Source: Cryptomeria japonica
Lineage: Eukaryota; Streptophyta; Pinopsida; Cupressales; Cupressaceae
NCBI RefSeq assembly: GCF_030272615.1
Contig: NC_081410.1
Span: 190,049,619-190,113,618, forward strand
DNA length: 64,000 nucleotides
Direction of reading: 5' to 3'
The position numbers and the translations under genes were made by a program. The notes beneath the pieces are model-generated. The model was not told the origin of the DNA. It saw only the letters and a program-made list of their open reading frames with translations, and ran no database searches. Of the stretch, positions 34,111 through 45,986 are shown piece by piece (the first letter of the stretch is position 1; each line of letters opens with the position of its first letter).

Positions 34111-34400
34111 GCAAGAAAAGCAAAGTTTGTCTTGTTGATTTTAAGCACCAAAATGAAGGTTTGAAGTTGCCTAACTTGCAAGAAAAGCAAAGTTTGTTTT
34201 GTTGATTTTTAAGCACCAAAATGAAGTTTTGAAGCTGCCTAACTTGCAAGAAAAAGCAAAGTTTATTTTTGTTGATTTTTAAGCACCAAAATGAAGTTTG
34301 AGGTTGATTTTAACTTGCAAGAAAAACAAAGTTTTTTTCTATTGATTTTTAAACACCAAAATAAAGTTTGAGGTTAATTTTAACTTGCAAGAAAAAAAGA
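34111..34400 (-). repeat. Tandem repeat of about 70 bp in the leader of C
   Basis: Units beginning GCAAGAAAAGCAAAGTTT start at about 34111, 34178, 34246 and 34317, with a partial fifth at 34390 (period 67 to 73). Each also carries TGATTTTTAAGCACCAAAAT. No frame is conserved. Confidence 0.85.
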
Positions 34401-34554
34401 AGTGAATTTCTAAAATCCTAAGAAAATGGGGTTAGTTCAAACCTGCACAAAAAAAACAACAAGTTAGCAAAATCCGCATACATGGTGGGCTTCTACAAGC
34501 CTAAAAAAATTTCATTTTTCGGTTACAAGGTATTTTTTACAACTCTCTGTTACA

Positions 34555-34835
34555 ATAACGCTACTCTATGTGAGAACATAAGCACTATTTAAAATGAAAG
34601 CGCAATAGAAAATACAATAGCGCTAAAAGAAATGTTGTCAAACAGAGTTTCCTCTGTCAAACAGAGAGTCAAAGCGCTAATACTAGAATAATAAAGCTAC
34701 TTGAGGGTCAATAGCTCTAGAATAGAAACAAAAGCACCAATTTGGGGACAATACTGCTATTAGTGGAAACAATAGCGCTAAAATACTAAGTTGCGATGGT
34801 GCTATAGCGAGAACAAAAGCGCAAGAGCGCAACCT
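34555..34835 (-). repeat. Degenerate 21-bp motif array (AGCGCT) in the leader of C
   Basis: Motifs of the form AATAGCGCTAAAA or AAAGCGCxA recur about every 20-21 bases close to the PBS side of the leader. Reverse-complemented, the units resemble those of element D (48297-48540, 49640-49900). Confidence 0.6.
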
Positions 34836-34911
34836 GTGTGTTAATTAAAACATTCAAAAATTAGTATTTTAAAAAAAAAGTTATTCTTCAATTCACATCG
34901 GATTCACCAAA

Positions 34912-36648
34912 TGATGTCATGGAAATGGGGACAAGGCAACAACAAAGTTTAATGTTAATAAGTTAGTTTCAACCATAAAACCAAAACAAAGAACTAAAAA
35001 CCATTCCAAACATATCAAAAGAGATTTCAAAAAGCATGAAAGAAGTTTAACAAAAGAAAATAAAGGAGAAGAGCCTCCCTAAGATGCTTCCATGATGTCT
35101 TTTGATGCTTCTCCCTTGTTTTTGCCCTCTCCAAGTCCCAAATGAGTGTAGCTCTCAGCTTTTAGCACTAGCCATGGATGCCATATGGAGATTCAAGATG
35201 GTTGAATATGATAAACAAATGCTATGCAAGTGTAGATAGTGATGCTATGAAAAATCTCTATGCTAATACCAGTATAGCAACAATACTCTAATGATTCCTC
35301 CTTTGCTTGAGGATAAGGGTTTTATTTATATAAGAAATGGGGAAATGAAGGGTTAAGATTGGGCAATCTTAACAAGGGTTAGGATTGAAAGATATTCAAT
35401 CCATGTGAAACTTTCAACCCAATCCCATGTTGACAAGTGTCACCATGAGGAGGATTGAGAGGAGAGATAAGGAGCATTAAATGCTTGAGGGGACATGATG
35501 GTTATCCTAGGGGGTTGGGTTAGGTTAATGGATATTCCTTTTATCCAAGCGATAAATGAATGTGCAAGGGTTAAATGGTTACCTTAGTCAAAGAAATAAA
35601 TGTTTTGAAGAAACCCATGAGTCAAAAAGATGGTTAAGTTAGAGGAAAGTCTCTAACCAAAGGTAAAAGGCGAGTTAACCATAAATGATTATGTAAGAGC
35701 CTTTAATGGTTTGGAAGACTTTAGAGGTTAACCATTTGAAGACATAAAGCCTTTAATAGTTATTGAAGACTTTGGAGGTTTTTGAGAAGTGACTTCCTTT
35801 TATTTAGGAAAGTGACAATGATTAGGATAGAATTAGGCTAATTAGAAGGAGTTAGAAGAATCTAGAAGGGATTTAGGCATGCAAGTGGATTTTGTAGGAG
35901 AATGCAAGTGGGGGGAATTTTGGGATTTTCAATTGAAGTAAAATCATTTATTTCAATTAAATGGTGTAATTTGCATTTGAATAAATATTTAAATAAATTT
36001 TAATTTATTTAAATGTGAATGTGAATTTGAGATTTTATTTAAATAAATCTTAATTTATTTACATGAGAAAAAGGAAGATAAAGCATTAAATGCTTGAAGA
36101 CTTTGAAGGAAACCATTAAAGGTTTAAGAAGACTCTAGAAGGAAGCCATTGAGTTTGAAGACTTTAAGGGAAACCATTAAAAGCTTGAGAAGACTCTAGA
36201 AGGAAGCCATTAAGTTTGAAGACTTTAAGGGAAGCCATTAAAGGTTTCAAGGGGGTGAGGATATATACGATTTTAAATAAATAATTTATTTATTTAAAAT
36301 AGTTGTGCAACTTGCATTTGTAGGAAAATGCAAGTGGGCAGAGGATAAAAGTATTTAAATAAATGTTAATCTATTTAAATGTGAGAGATGGGATTTTGGG
36401 GGATTTAAATAAATATTAATTTATTTAAATGTGAGAGAAGATTAAATTAAACAAATATGATTTATTTATTTAATTAATGGTCTGAATTTGGTTGTGAATT
36501 AAATCAAATAAATTGAATAATTTATTTAATTAATGGGAGAAGAAGGTTAAGACAAATTAATTAAATAATTAATTATTGATTGATGGTTAAATAATCAAAT
36601 AAATACTAAATATTCATTTAATTAAGTGGATAGATTTATGTGTCTACA
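34912..36648 (-). repeat. LTR of element C, 5' LTR (right on the map)
   Basis: It starts TGATGTCATGG at 34912 and ends TGTCTACA at 36648. A TATA box (minus-strand TATATAAATAAA) lies at about 35331-35342. It is shorter than the left LTR mainly because the minisatellite has three units (36098-36250) instead of four. The minus strand just inside reads TTTGGTGAATCCGATGTG, a candidate PBS whose tRNA I cannot name. Confidence 0.9.
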
Positions 36649-37539
36649 CATGGTATACCAGAGAAAATAATCTCGGATAGGGATGCTAGAATGACATCCA
36701 GATTTTGGCAAACATTATTTTCAGCTTTAGGAACTCAGTTGAATATAAGCTCAGCCTATCACCCTGAAACCGATGGTCAGACAGAAAGAGTTAACCAGGT
36801 TTTAGAAGAGCTTTTGAGAATGTATTACATGGATCAATAGTACAAATGGGAGGAATACCTTCCATTGGTTGAATTTGCCTATAATAATTCCTACCAATCA
36901 TCCATTAAGATGGCACCCTTTGAAGCACTATATGGATGGAGGTGCAGAACTCCTATCAACTGGGATAAGATAGAAGATAGGATAACCCTCGGTCCAGAAA
37001 TGCTCTCAGAAATGGAAGAGCAAGTCAAGTTGATCAGAAAAAGATTAGCATAAGCTAATGATTGGTAGAAAAGCTATGCAGATGCAAAGTGTACCCCCAG
37101 ACAGTTTGTAGTGGGAGAGAAAGTGCTTCTACGGGTAAAACCGAACAAAAGTAACATAAAATTTGGGAAGTTCTCCAAATTAGCTCCTCGATATGTTGGT
37201 CCTTTTGAAGTACTGGAAGTTGTAAACCCATTTGCCTACAAAATTGCTCTACTGCCAGTTCTTGCATGGTTACATGATGTATTTCATGTTTCCTATTTGA
37301 AAAAGTGTGTTTCAGATTTTGCACATATGATTGATTGGAACTCCTTGCAAATATAGGACCCAGGGGTGGTCATGATCGAGCCAATCAAGGTGCTCAAGGT
37401 AAGTTAGCAATTCTTACATGACAGAGAAGTTACTCAGTGCAAGGTCCACTGGGACCAGTACACTGAGGACAGTTCCACTTGGGAAGATTATAATGAAATC
37501 CTTCATCGATTTCCCCACCCGTTTAATGTTTTTAACAAC
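36649..37539 (+). pseudogene. Element A pol part 3: integrase core, C-terminus and chromodomain
   Basis: Resumes integrase of A after insertion C. The core shows IISDRDARMTSRFW (second catalytic Asp, about 36669-36710) and HPETDGQTERVNQ with the catalytic Glu (about 36761-36800). The GPY/F-like part reads APRYVGPFEVLE (about 37183-37220), with ALLPVLAWLHDVFHVSYLKK after it (about 37250-37305). The end carries a chromodomain, CKVHWDQYTEDSSTWE (about 37441-37488), then a short tail to 37539. A chromodomain at the integrase end defines chromoviruses and is thought to guide insertion toward certain chromatin marks. Stops occur at about 36838, 37051, 37066, 37354 and 37405. Confidence 0.88.
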
Positions 37540-37639
37540 TAAAACAAAATTTATTTGTTTCTTTAATACTGGATAAACATTGTTATGTTCATAAGTTGTT
37601 TTAAATGATACTTGAAAATCATCGAGGATGATGATTCAT

Positions 37640-37652
37640 AAGGGGAAGGATA
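37640..37652 (+). other. Polypurine tract of element A
   Basis: AAGGGGAAGGATA lies directly before TGTTACATCCC, the first bases of the right LTR. The region 37540-37639 is a short non-coding 3' stretch. Confidence 0.8.
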
Positions 37653-40642
37653 TGTTACATCCCACTTGTGCCCTAGTTGATTTTGTGCAGTATTTACGTC
37701 CCAATACATGTTAACCCTAGTGCATTTTGATATACTCATATGATGTATAATGTGCCTAGTTTTATGCTTTAAATGATGAATTTGTTTAGATGATTATACA
37801 TATGTGAATAATGATAATTATGTTTTCTACGCAAATTTGATGTACTTTGATTTAGTAAATTGAGGAATTTCAGTTAGCAATATGATATCATGTTTCACTT
37901 TTATCATGACTTATTAATTGTCAGAACTAGACAAGATTGGATCTAATTGATTTTCATAGGCCAAGTGTGTGCAAGGAAAGTATCATCAGGTTGGGAGGTG
38001 AAAGGATGGAAGAACTCAATGCCGCTTGGAAACCCTAGTCTAAGCCAGGTAAACCTAGGTTGATCTTGTCAGACCTTGTTAGCAAGTGCATTAGGTAACT
38101 TGGTAGGTCAGTGCATAGAATCTTAGGTTTGTCGCTTCTTGAAATAATTATTAATTATTAATATTAATAAATTATTTCGTTAATTTTAATTAAGTTGACT
38201 GGACTAATGTTACTTTTATTATATAAATATTATATATATATATACGTAACTTATATATCCTATACGAGTATCTGGGTACAATAGCATGTATGCCCGATCG
38301 TATACGTACTACCACAATCAGGTATTCGTAGGGAGTATAGGTCGCATATATATAAATATAAATAAATATGTATTATTAAATTTAATTATAATTGCCTAGC
38401 AAGTTTTATTTTAATTAAATAAATTATTATTTTTGCCAACTTTAATTGGCAACTCAATAGTTAAGTAAAGGTTATGAGAGGGGGAGATATGAAATTAACC
38501 TCTCCTATAGTTTCTAGTTAATTGGCTTGGAATATTTTAACAATGCCAAGAGGGAAATAAGTTTTTAATAAATCATTTTGCATCGCTCCACCTTACCTTA
38601 TGATTTTATTGGGCATGAAGGAGGTATTAATTAAAAAAAAAGTAAAGGAGGTTAAAACGGTTGTTATTTCTCAACCTTGATATAATTTTTATCAAGCATA
38701 TTGGGAGGGAGAAAGATATTTCATTTTCTTCGAGCATTTTAGCGTGAAGTGGTGGGAGATTCTCTTGGAAGCCAAAATGCAAATCACGTGAGGGAATGAG
38801 CATGCCTTGCGTGACTCCTTGGAGGTTTTGATAATCCTGCCTGGTATTAGGGCATGGGATTGAGACTGCATGGTATATAAAAACCGAAAGGAAAAGAGAG
38901 GAGACATTATTCTCGACTGGCTTTTGGAAAATGACGGAGGGTAAGGGTTGTTGTGCATTTTTTTGTCATTATCAGCACTGTCATTTCACACTTTGGAGGT
39001 CTTCAGCTGGGTTACTTCTTTTCTTAGGTCTTTCTATCTCCTAGACCTGCGATTTCCTCTTCCTCTTTCAGTTATTTGGTTTCTCGGATAGAATCTAGAA
39101 GGAATAAATGTAGATATGCGTATGTGGTTGTAAAGTACAGAAAGTCTAAAAAATATTTCATGGAATTCTTACGGGTGAGAAACCCTTATGCATTATTATG
39201 AAACATAATGTTGTTATTTCAGTTCTCAGTAAATAATTTTCAGTTTGAAATTAGTCCATAGAATTTTGAAAGGGGTTTCAGGTAGCTGAAAATGAAATAT
39301 GTAAGGAGGTATTTTTGCATACATATTTGTGTATATAAATGGGAATATATACACAAATATGTATGTAAGGAAGCTTGCAGGTCTGGAACTTACTATTATG
39401 CCCTTTAAAACATGTTTGAATAGAGAGGAAAAGAAGTAAAAACTCATACCTTTGTTGGGTGAGGGTTTAACTTGTATAAAAGAAATTTCAGGCCTATTCT
39501 CTGATGATCCTTTATATTAAACAAATCTGTTCACTATTTGGAATATTAAGGAAGGAAGAAATAATGTCATTACTATTATATATGTTGTAAGTAGAAGCAT
39601 GACCTTGAGAGAGAAATTTATTTTGAGAAGGCAAGATATCTCTATTATGATAATCCTGTTGTTATCTTCCTAGAACAAGGAAATTAAATCTTCAACAAGC
39701 TCGATAGAACAACTGAAACTAAACAACAAACTGTAAATAAATTTTATAGACTCACTTGTAAATCATAGTTAAACTACAGTCTGGAATAAATCTTACCTAT
39801 AGAATCTCTGCTCTTCATAAAATTTTAAGTCAGTATAACTCAAAGGATAAGGCCATTATTAATTTATGATTAAAGTAAACTAGCCTTAAACCTTAGACAC
39901 CTAGTATACTCATTGTGTCTGCAAAGATGCAGATACAGGTGCACGTATGTACCATACTTGGGCATGTACTTGCAAGTATGTACCAGTGTGTTAATAATTG
40001 GTAGTACTTGCCATATACACAAAGGTAATTGTACTCACATGCTCATGTATACGTATCTTGGCATGCACTGGTAAGTATTTACCAACATAACGGTGCAGAT
40101 TTGTATCATTCCAAGGAAGAGAGTTCTTTTTCGAGTCAACCTAAAGAGCATCATACTAGTAGGGAGTTACCCTTAGTGTATGACCGACTAAGTGTGTAGG
40201 TCCTAACACCAAGTCTCAGATGGCATTGAGTTCTCGTATTCCTTTACCTCCTTGCGAAGGGTCTTGCCAGTCCATAAGGATATGGCACGATGGACTAGAT
40301 AGTCCGTGGTTGGGCGAAAAAGCGCCCTAATGATACTTTCCCTCCCCACCAGTATCATGACAGATTTTGAATTTTGAAATTTAGCATCAGTTGAAAAGTA
40401 CTCTCTAAACCCTATCTCTCTTTCATTTCATGCAAGTTAATTAGTTCTTAATTATTGCATGTATGCTCGATTTTTAGTTCAATGTACTTAATCTTAAATC
40501 ATCGTTATTCGTATTCCTGTTTTGAAATTAATAATATATATATATATATATATCCATCTTGCTATGCTTATGTTAATGACTATTTTTGCAATGGTTAGAT
40601 TATTTGAATGGTTATTTCTTTTAAAATTTTTAGCATATTACA
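37653..40642 (+). repeat. Right (3') LTR of element A
   Basis: Starts TGTTACATCC and ends ATATTACA at 40642, 2990 bp. From about 38235 it aligns with the left LTR. Relative to that copy it lacks about 575 bp at about 40144. The TATA box is at 38874-38883. LINE ORF2 sequence begins directly after. Confidence 0.88.
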
Positions 40643-42952
40643 GATCCCCCAAACAACAGGGTGCCCATGAATATACCCAAGATCCAACTTTGACACCCAA
40701 AATTCTAACAATCTCTCGAGCTGCTTTCTCATATCAGTGTTAAAAAAGAAAATATCCGATTTGTTCCAGTTTACTTGTTGCTAAGACGCTTCACAAAAAA
40801 CATTAAGAGTTTTTTTAATATTACATGCTTCCTTTAGCGAGGCATCCATAAAAAGGATTGTATCATCAACAAATTGTTGATGGGTGACTGCATCAACACC
40901 AGCCGCAACAAGAATGCCTTTCCACTTGCCCTCTTGTCTCAAATGTTGAATAAATCTTCCCAAAGCCTCTGCTAGCAAAATAAAGAGGAAGGGAGAGAGA
41001 GGATCACCTTGCCGCAAACCTTTGGATGATTTTAAGAAGCCTTGCGACCTCCCATTGACTAAAACAAATATCTATAGACCATCAATACACACCATCACCC
41101 AATTAATTTAGTGAGAGGAGAAGCCAAACCTCTCCAAAACTCGAAAAAGGAAATCCCAATCCACCATATCATATGCTTTCCTTATATCCAATTTGATTAA
41201 CATCTGCTCCACCTTTGCTTTTCTTATTGAATGAATAGCTTCATGTGCTATTATGATGCCTTCCAGAATTGATCTTCCCAGAACAAACCCACTTTGCTCC
41301 TCTGAAATAATATACTTTAGGAGAGGTTTCAGTCTATTCATTATTACTTTTGCAATCACCTTATATAGCATATTACAGAGAGAAATAGGTCAGAAATCAC
41401 CAAAAGAAGTTGGTTTCTCGACTTTGGGGATCAAAGAAAGAAAGGTATAGTTCAATTATTTCACAACTCTTGCATTAACTCTTGCCTCTTCCACCACCTT
41501 CTAGACATCATGGCCAACCACATCCCAAAATTGTTAGTAGAAAAATGCTGGAAACCCATCAGGCATCGGAGCCTTGTCTCCCACCATTCAAAAGATTGTA
41601 TGTCTCACCTCTTTAAACAAGATGTGTCTACAGAGGATTTGGTTCTGGATCTCTGAGATGACATGGGGAATATTTTCTAGAAGCATGTCTTGATGCCAAA
41701 AATATAAACTTTGGTTCTTTGATAGAAGTTCTATGAAAAATTCAACTGCTTCCTTATTAAAATCCTCCACCTTATCCAATACAACATTTGCCCTATTCTT
41801 GATTGAGGTCACTTTGTTCCAGGATCTTCTGACCTTTACTAGATTATAAAAAAACTTTGTATTTCTATCACCTTCCTTTAACCAACCTTCACGAGACTTT
41901 TGTTTCCAATACACCTCTTCTTTAGCCAAAATTTCATTATATTTAGATTTAAGGATCTTTTCCTTATTGAAAGTTTCCATTGTCATACCCTGGTCCATAA
42001 TAGCCATCTCCAGGTCTTTAAGCTTTTCTTCTAATTCATTTATGTTCACAAAAATATTCTCAAACTTAACCCTATTCAATTCCTTTAGCTTCCCTTTAAG
42101 AAATTGCAGTTTCTTAAAAAATTTGAACACCTACAATCCATAAACCATAGGGGCTTCCATCCACCAGGAATTTATTAACTTTTTCAGTGTAGAGTCCCTT
42201 AACCACATTTTTTCAAATTTAAAAGGACATTGGATCAAAGCACTATCTTGACATATCAAGAGTTCAATAGGAAAATGATTTGAAGCAACAATCGGTTTGA
42301 CCCTCACTTCAAAAATTAAGGGCTTGGAAGCCCAATTACCTCCCCAAAAAAATCTATCTAATTTCTCAACTATATGATCCCCTCCAACTCTACGATTAGA
42401 CCAAGTGAAAGTACCTTTGTTAGTCTTTTATTTCTCGCAAACCATTATCAGAAACAAAGTTTTGGAAACCCACTTGTGAAGCAGTAATTCCCACATTTCC
42501 TTTCTTATTTGTCTATTCCAAAATGACATTAAAATCTCCCCAAGCACCACCAATTCCTAAGATAGATTATGCAAAATCACAGGCACTTGTTTCCATGTTT
42601 CCAATTGCAAGTTAGGTCTTACTGGACCATAAACATTAATAAAAAAGAAGTCACAATTGATGCCAAAAGAGTGGATTTTGCACAATTGACATGAGTGCGA
42701 GTTAATGAGTTCCTCCACCTGAATGAGAACATGATTCCAAATTATACCAAGCCCGCCCGAGGATCCCACAATACTCAAAAAAATCCCTTCCCAAGACTTC
42801 CAGCCATTCATCCACCCTTTAGCCTCCTCCAAATTCATCTTAGTTTCTTGAAAGTAAACTAGATCCAGTTTCATCTATTCAAGCCCACGCTTGATCAGAT
42901 GACGCTTGTCAAGGGAATTATAGTCCCTGACATTTCAACTTATGAGTTTCAT
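40643..42952 (-). pseudogene. LINE ORF2: endonuclease and reverse transcriptase, truncated
   Basis: It starts at ATG 42952, MKLIS followed by a stop (TGA for the usual Trp) and NVRDYNSLDKRHLI, the APE-type endonuclease start of plant L1 elements. LVYFQETKMN (about 42855) carries the catalytic Glu region. The middle part (42130-41588) is a lysine-rich linker ending in KEGDRNTKFFYNL. RT motifs are AKVIMNRLKPLLKYII, EEQSGFVLGRSI, IKLDIRKAYDMVDW, GLRQGDPLSPFLF (about 41020-40985) and the catalytic FVDDTILFM (about 40865-40840). The frame has at least nine lesions. It is cut at 40643, shortly after the palm, and lacks the rest of the thumb and the C-terminal region. Confidence 0.9.
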
Positions 42953-44497
42953 TTTCCTTCAAGAAGGGGGCCTCCCTTACCTACTATGAGTTTGGATTGT
43001 CCTTTAGCATTCCCAACCATGGCAATCCGGATTTTGTTAGGTTTCCTTCCTCTGGACTTCTTTTCCCCTATAGCAGCTTTGTTAAGTTGGGAGTCAGACT
43101 TATGGATGGTCCGACTCTCCAAAATGTCCTCTTCGTTGAAATCTCCCCAATCCTCATCATCTTCTTCCAATATGGTATCTTCTCCCCCTTCATCATACTC
43201 AATCCTTGTGTCATTATCCATGCTAGCACACTGCACCTGTTCTTGTAGTGGGTCTCTTCTATATGTCTAACCTTCTGAGTACCTTCAATACTCACATCTA
43301 GTACATTCATGACAACTTCAATCTTATTGAGGGCTTCTTCGATTAGGTGTATAGCATCCAACTGGTTTGCAAACTTCTTCCCTCCTTCCTTATCATCCAT
43401 TTGTACATTCCTTGCACTTCTTCCTTTCCCCCCCTTCTCAGCCACCTCCAAAGAAGCTGAAGCACCATTATGCAGTGTCTTTGACTGACTTGTCTCCTTA
43501 TTCACCCTGACAAAATGTGTATCTCTAGCTTCAAGTGAGGACTCAATAGACTTACCATTAGGACCAATCAAACAGACCTCCTCTGAGTGTCCTTCCTTAT
43601 TGCACACTGAGCATCTTTCCAGTTGATCTTCAACCTCAATCTGTTGCAGCCAACAACCCACATTTGTATTTATTTCTAACCATGCAGGTGATGGGAATTG
43701 AGGTTTCCACCCAACACAAATTCTCGCATACGAACTAAAATCTTCCTTTTCAATAGCTTCATCCGATTTGAGATAAAACCCTAGTTTATTCCCAATCATT
43801 TGAAAAGTTTCCTCATTCCAATACTCCATTGGTAGATTATAGAGACACAACCAGATGGGAACTTCTTCCAAAGGGGCCTTAATAGGATTGAAATTTGGTT
43901 CCCAATATTTGATATACAAACCTCTACCTCCCAAGAAAAAAGGCCCATTATTTAGTACCTAGTTCTTATCTTTGTTATTTTCCATGATGACCAGGAAAAA
44001 ACCATTTGGCATTGTCTTAATCTCCACTTTAAAAGGCCACTTCTCCTCACACCATTTCTTGATACGACACACAACCAACCAGTCCCCAAAGCATTTAAGA
44101 AAAAAAAACCCTCTTTCTAAAGAAAGCAATTGAATCATTCTAACTTTTGCAGTCTAAAAAGAAAGACAATTTCCATTGGCTTCAATTTGGGAATCTTCTT
44201 CGGCCTCCATTCCTTTTCACAAATCTTCTGCCAATCCGTTTTGGCACATGCATAACTGGTATTGCGATTATTAAAGTTGTCATGGTGAGCATTTCTGGGT
44301 CAATGAAAATCCTTTCTCCATCTACCATTTGTCCTCTCATCTGCAGCAAACCCCGACACTCTGTTATGATCCTCCCAGACTGACTTAGATTTTGTCCATG
44401 ATCTGAAACTTGGATTCACATAGAATCTTGGGTGGTCATTCTGCCTAAAGTCTCTAAATTCTCTGGGTTGCAGCCCCAATCTCCTGCGCATCGACAT
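42949..44497 (-). pseudogene. LINE ORF1: DUF4283-like nucleic-acid-binding protein
   Basis: ORF1 proteins of plant L1 elements bind the element RNA. An arginine-rich N-terminal piece (MSMRRRLGLQPREFRDFRQ) lies at 44497-44300. A DUF4283-like domain follows, with IKKWCEEKWPFKVEIKTMPNGFF near 44060-43990, broken by a stop at about 43960, and then PIWLCLYNLPMEYW and FSSYARICVGW. A canonical zinc knuckle CSVCNKEGHSEEVC (CX2CX4HX4C) lies at about 43615-43573. An acidic C-terminal piece continues in another frame (from about 43236). Its stop codon overlaps the ORF2 start as ATGA (42952-42949), the usual tight arrangement for reinitiation. Confidence 0.85.
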
Positions 44498-44520
44498 AGT
44501 CGTTGCTCCTGTTATGACTT

Positions 44521-45111
44521 GGTTTATACAATTTTAGGAACTTAGTCTTTTGTAGATTTTATTTTTTAACTTCTTTTTATTTGTATTATATTTTTCAAAG
44601 CATTTTAGTCTTGTTGATTGATTTTTTAATTTTTTTTTCAATAAACTTGTATCTTTTTTTAGAGAATGGCTCAATATATTTATATATTAATCATATTTAT
44701 GATCATGATCAAGCATTCATTATGTGTACAAAGTTTATTGCTTTGTCATTCTAAGTCATTTTTACAAATTGAGGATTGATCTTGCAATTACTAAGTCTCT
44801 AAAATTCTAAATCAAAATTGATTGATTTTCACATATTTCACTCTTTATTGTGAGCCAATGAAACATGTTTTTTTTGTGATTTATTATTGTGTATTGTGTT
44901 AAGGCACTCAATTGCATTCATTTCACTTCCACTTATGTTTGAATATATTCTCTCTTCCTGTAGCATTCAATATGGGAATATTCAAAATTGACACACTAGA
45001 AAAATAATCAAAATATGCATATTCACCCTAGGAGCATTTGTGTGGCTAAACTTTGTTGTCTTTGTTCATTGGCATTAGTGGGTTGGCCTAGAATAACTTG
45101 TACCCTAACAA
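44521..45111. other. AT-rich DNA without recognised feature
   Basis: T-rich low-complexity sequence with no supported frame on either strand. It could be LINE 5' flank or old host DNA. Confidence 0.5.
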
Positions 45112-45986
45112 TGTAACAACCCTTCGAGGGCAATCTTAAGTACTACCAATCCAATTAGAAAACTGGACATTGAGCAATTTGGTGAACTAGAGGTATAGTA
45201 GAAGGATCATGTATGCGTGACAAAAGATGAATTTGTAAACACAGAGGTAATCTACAAGTACAAACTCAACCCAAATAGAGGCACAAATCATGCACACGTC
45301 TAAGGTGAAACATAAATAGAGAGGTGATGTTCATTGTCCCTAAATAATCTAAATTACTTGAGCTTAGAGGTAAGTTTCACTAGCCTTCTTCACGTTTACT
45401 TTCCTAAATTAGCATTTAATTAAAAATCATAAAACTCATAGATACCATTTATTAGTCTAGGTTAATCTATGGTTATGTATATGATTACATGATAATTTGT
45501 ATTATATAATAATTATTTCAAATGTGTATATATACATGTACATGCATGCATACATACATACATTTATGGATACCTATAATATATGTACATGTTTAGACAA
45601 TGTCAGTATAAATAAAGATAGTATCTATCTAGTTAAGTTTTAGCCTATCTAGGAAAGTCCTATTGACACTAGTTAAGCATCCATTAAGGGATTTTTTTCT
45701 TTTTACTTAATGTGGCTTGGATGTGTTACACATTTGGAGGTAGTCAATCTTTCAGTCCTACCTTACTAACTCCTCTACCTTGCCTGTATATGAAAGGCTC
45801 TCATTGTACATTCACACGCTCTCATTTTTATAAGATAGGAAGCTATTGTGCTTACTTTCTTTTTCTAGTGGAAGATTATTTTGTTGCATTCAAATCTTGG
45901 CCTCTCCAACATGATATCAAAGTGTGTGTTTGTTTAACATTCATGCTAATATTGTATTATGTGTAGATATTATAGCAAATCTAACA
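45112..45986 (+). repeat. Possible degenerate LTR
   Basis: The segment starts TGTAACAACCC and ends CTAACA, with a PBS-like string directly after it. A TG...CA layout about 875 bp long fits an old LTR. It contains simple repeats (a run of catacata near 45547-45565). No partner LTR is visible, so the call rests on the ends and the PBS only. Confidence 0.35.

Larger units (their letters stand above)
19451..36648 (-). mobile_element. Element C: Tat-type Ty3/gypsy element inserted in A integrase
   Basis: LTRs of 1795 bp (left) and 1737 bp (right) and 5-bp TSDs catgg bound a 17.2-kb minus-strand element. From right to left it has 5' LTR, a long leader with two repeat arrays and a nested solo LTR, gag, protease, G-patch and linker, RT, RNase H, a second archaeal-like RNase H, integrase, a non-coding 3' region, PPT and 3' LTR. 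The second RNase H and the gag type assign it to the Tat lineage. By eye the LTRs differ at about 4 percent of the sites compared. All coding parts are damaged. Confidence 0.9.
651..40642 (+). mobile_element. Element A: Ty3/gypsy chromovirus, Tekay/Del-like, split by elements B and C
   Basis: The two LTRs (left 651-3638, incomplete; right 37653-40642) flank a plus-strand gag-PR-RT-RH-INT-chromodomain order with an initiator-Met tRNA PBS (3642-3652) and a purine-rich PPT before the right LTR. Long LTRs, an iMet PBS and a C-terminal chromodomain are typical of the Tekay/Del chromovirus lineage; that lineage call is inference. Pol is interrupted at 6792/18158 by B and at 19450/36649 by C. The right LTR ends inside a LINE ORF2, so A was inserted into that LINE. 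The coding regions contain many stops and frameshifts, so the copy is dead. Confidence 0.85.
40643..44520 (-). mobile_element. L1-type LINE, 3' part displaced by insertion of element A
   Basis: A minus-strand non-LTR retrotransposon with ORF1 (zinc-knuckle, DUF4283-like) and ORF2 (endonuclease and RT). ORF2 stops at 40643 where A's LTR begins, so the rest of ORF2 and the tail should lie left of the window. The 5' end is near 44.52 kb, set only by where the ORF1-like frame begins. Many stops and frameshifts. Confidence 0.85.

Noticed and set aside
42899-43270. Plus-strand frame of 123 codons, Ser-rich
   Set aside because: It lies opposite LINE ORF1/ORF2, which are clearly coding on the minus strand.
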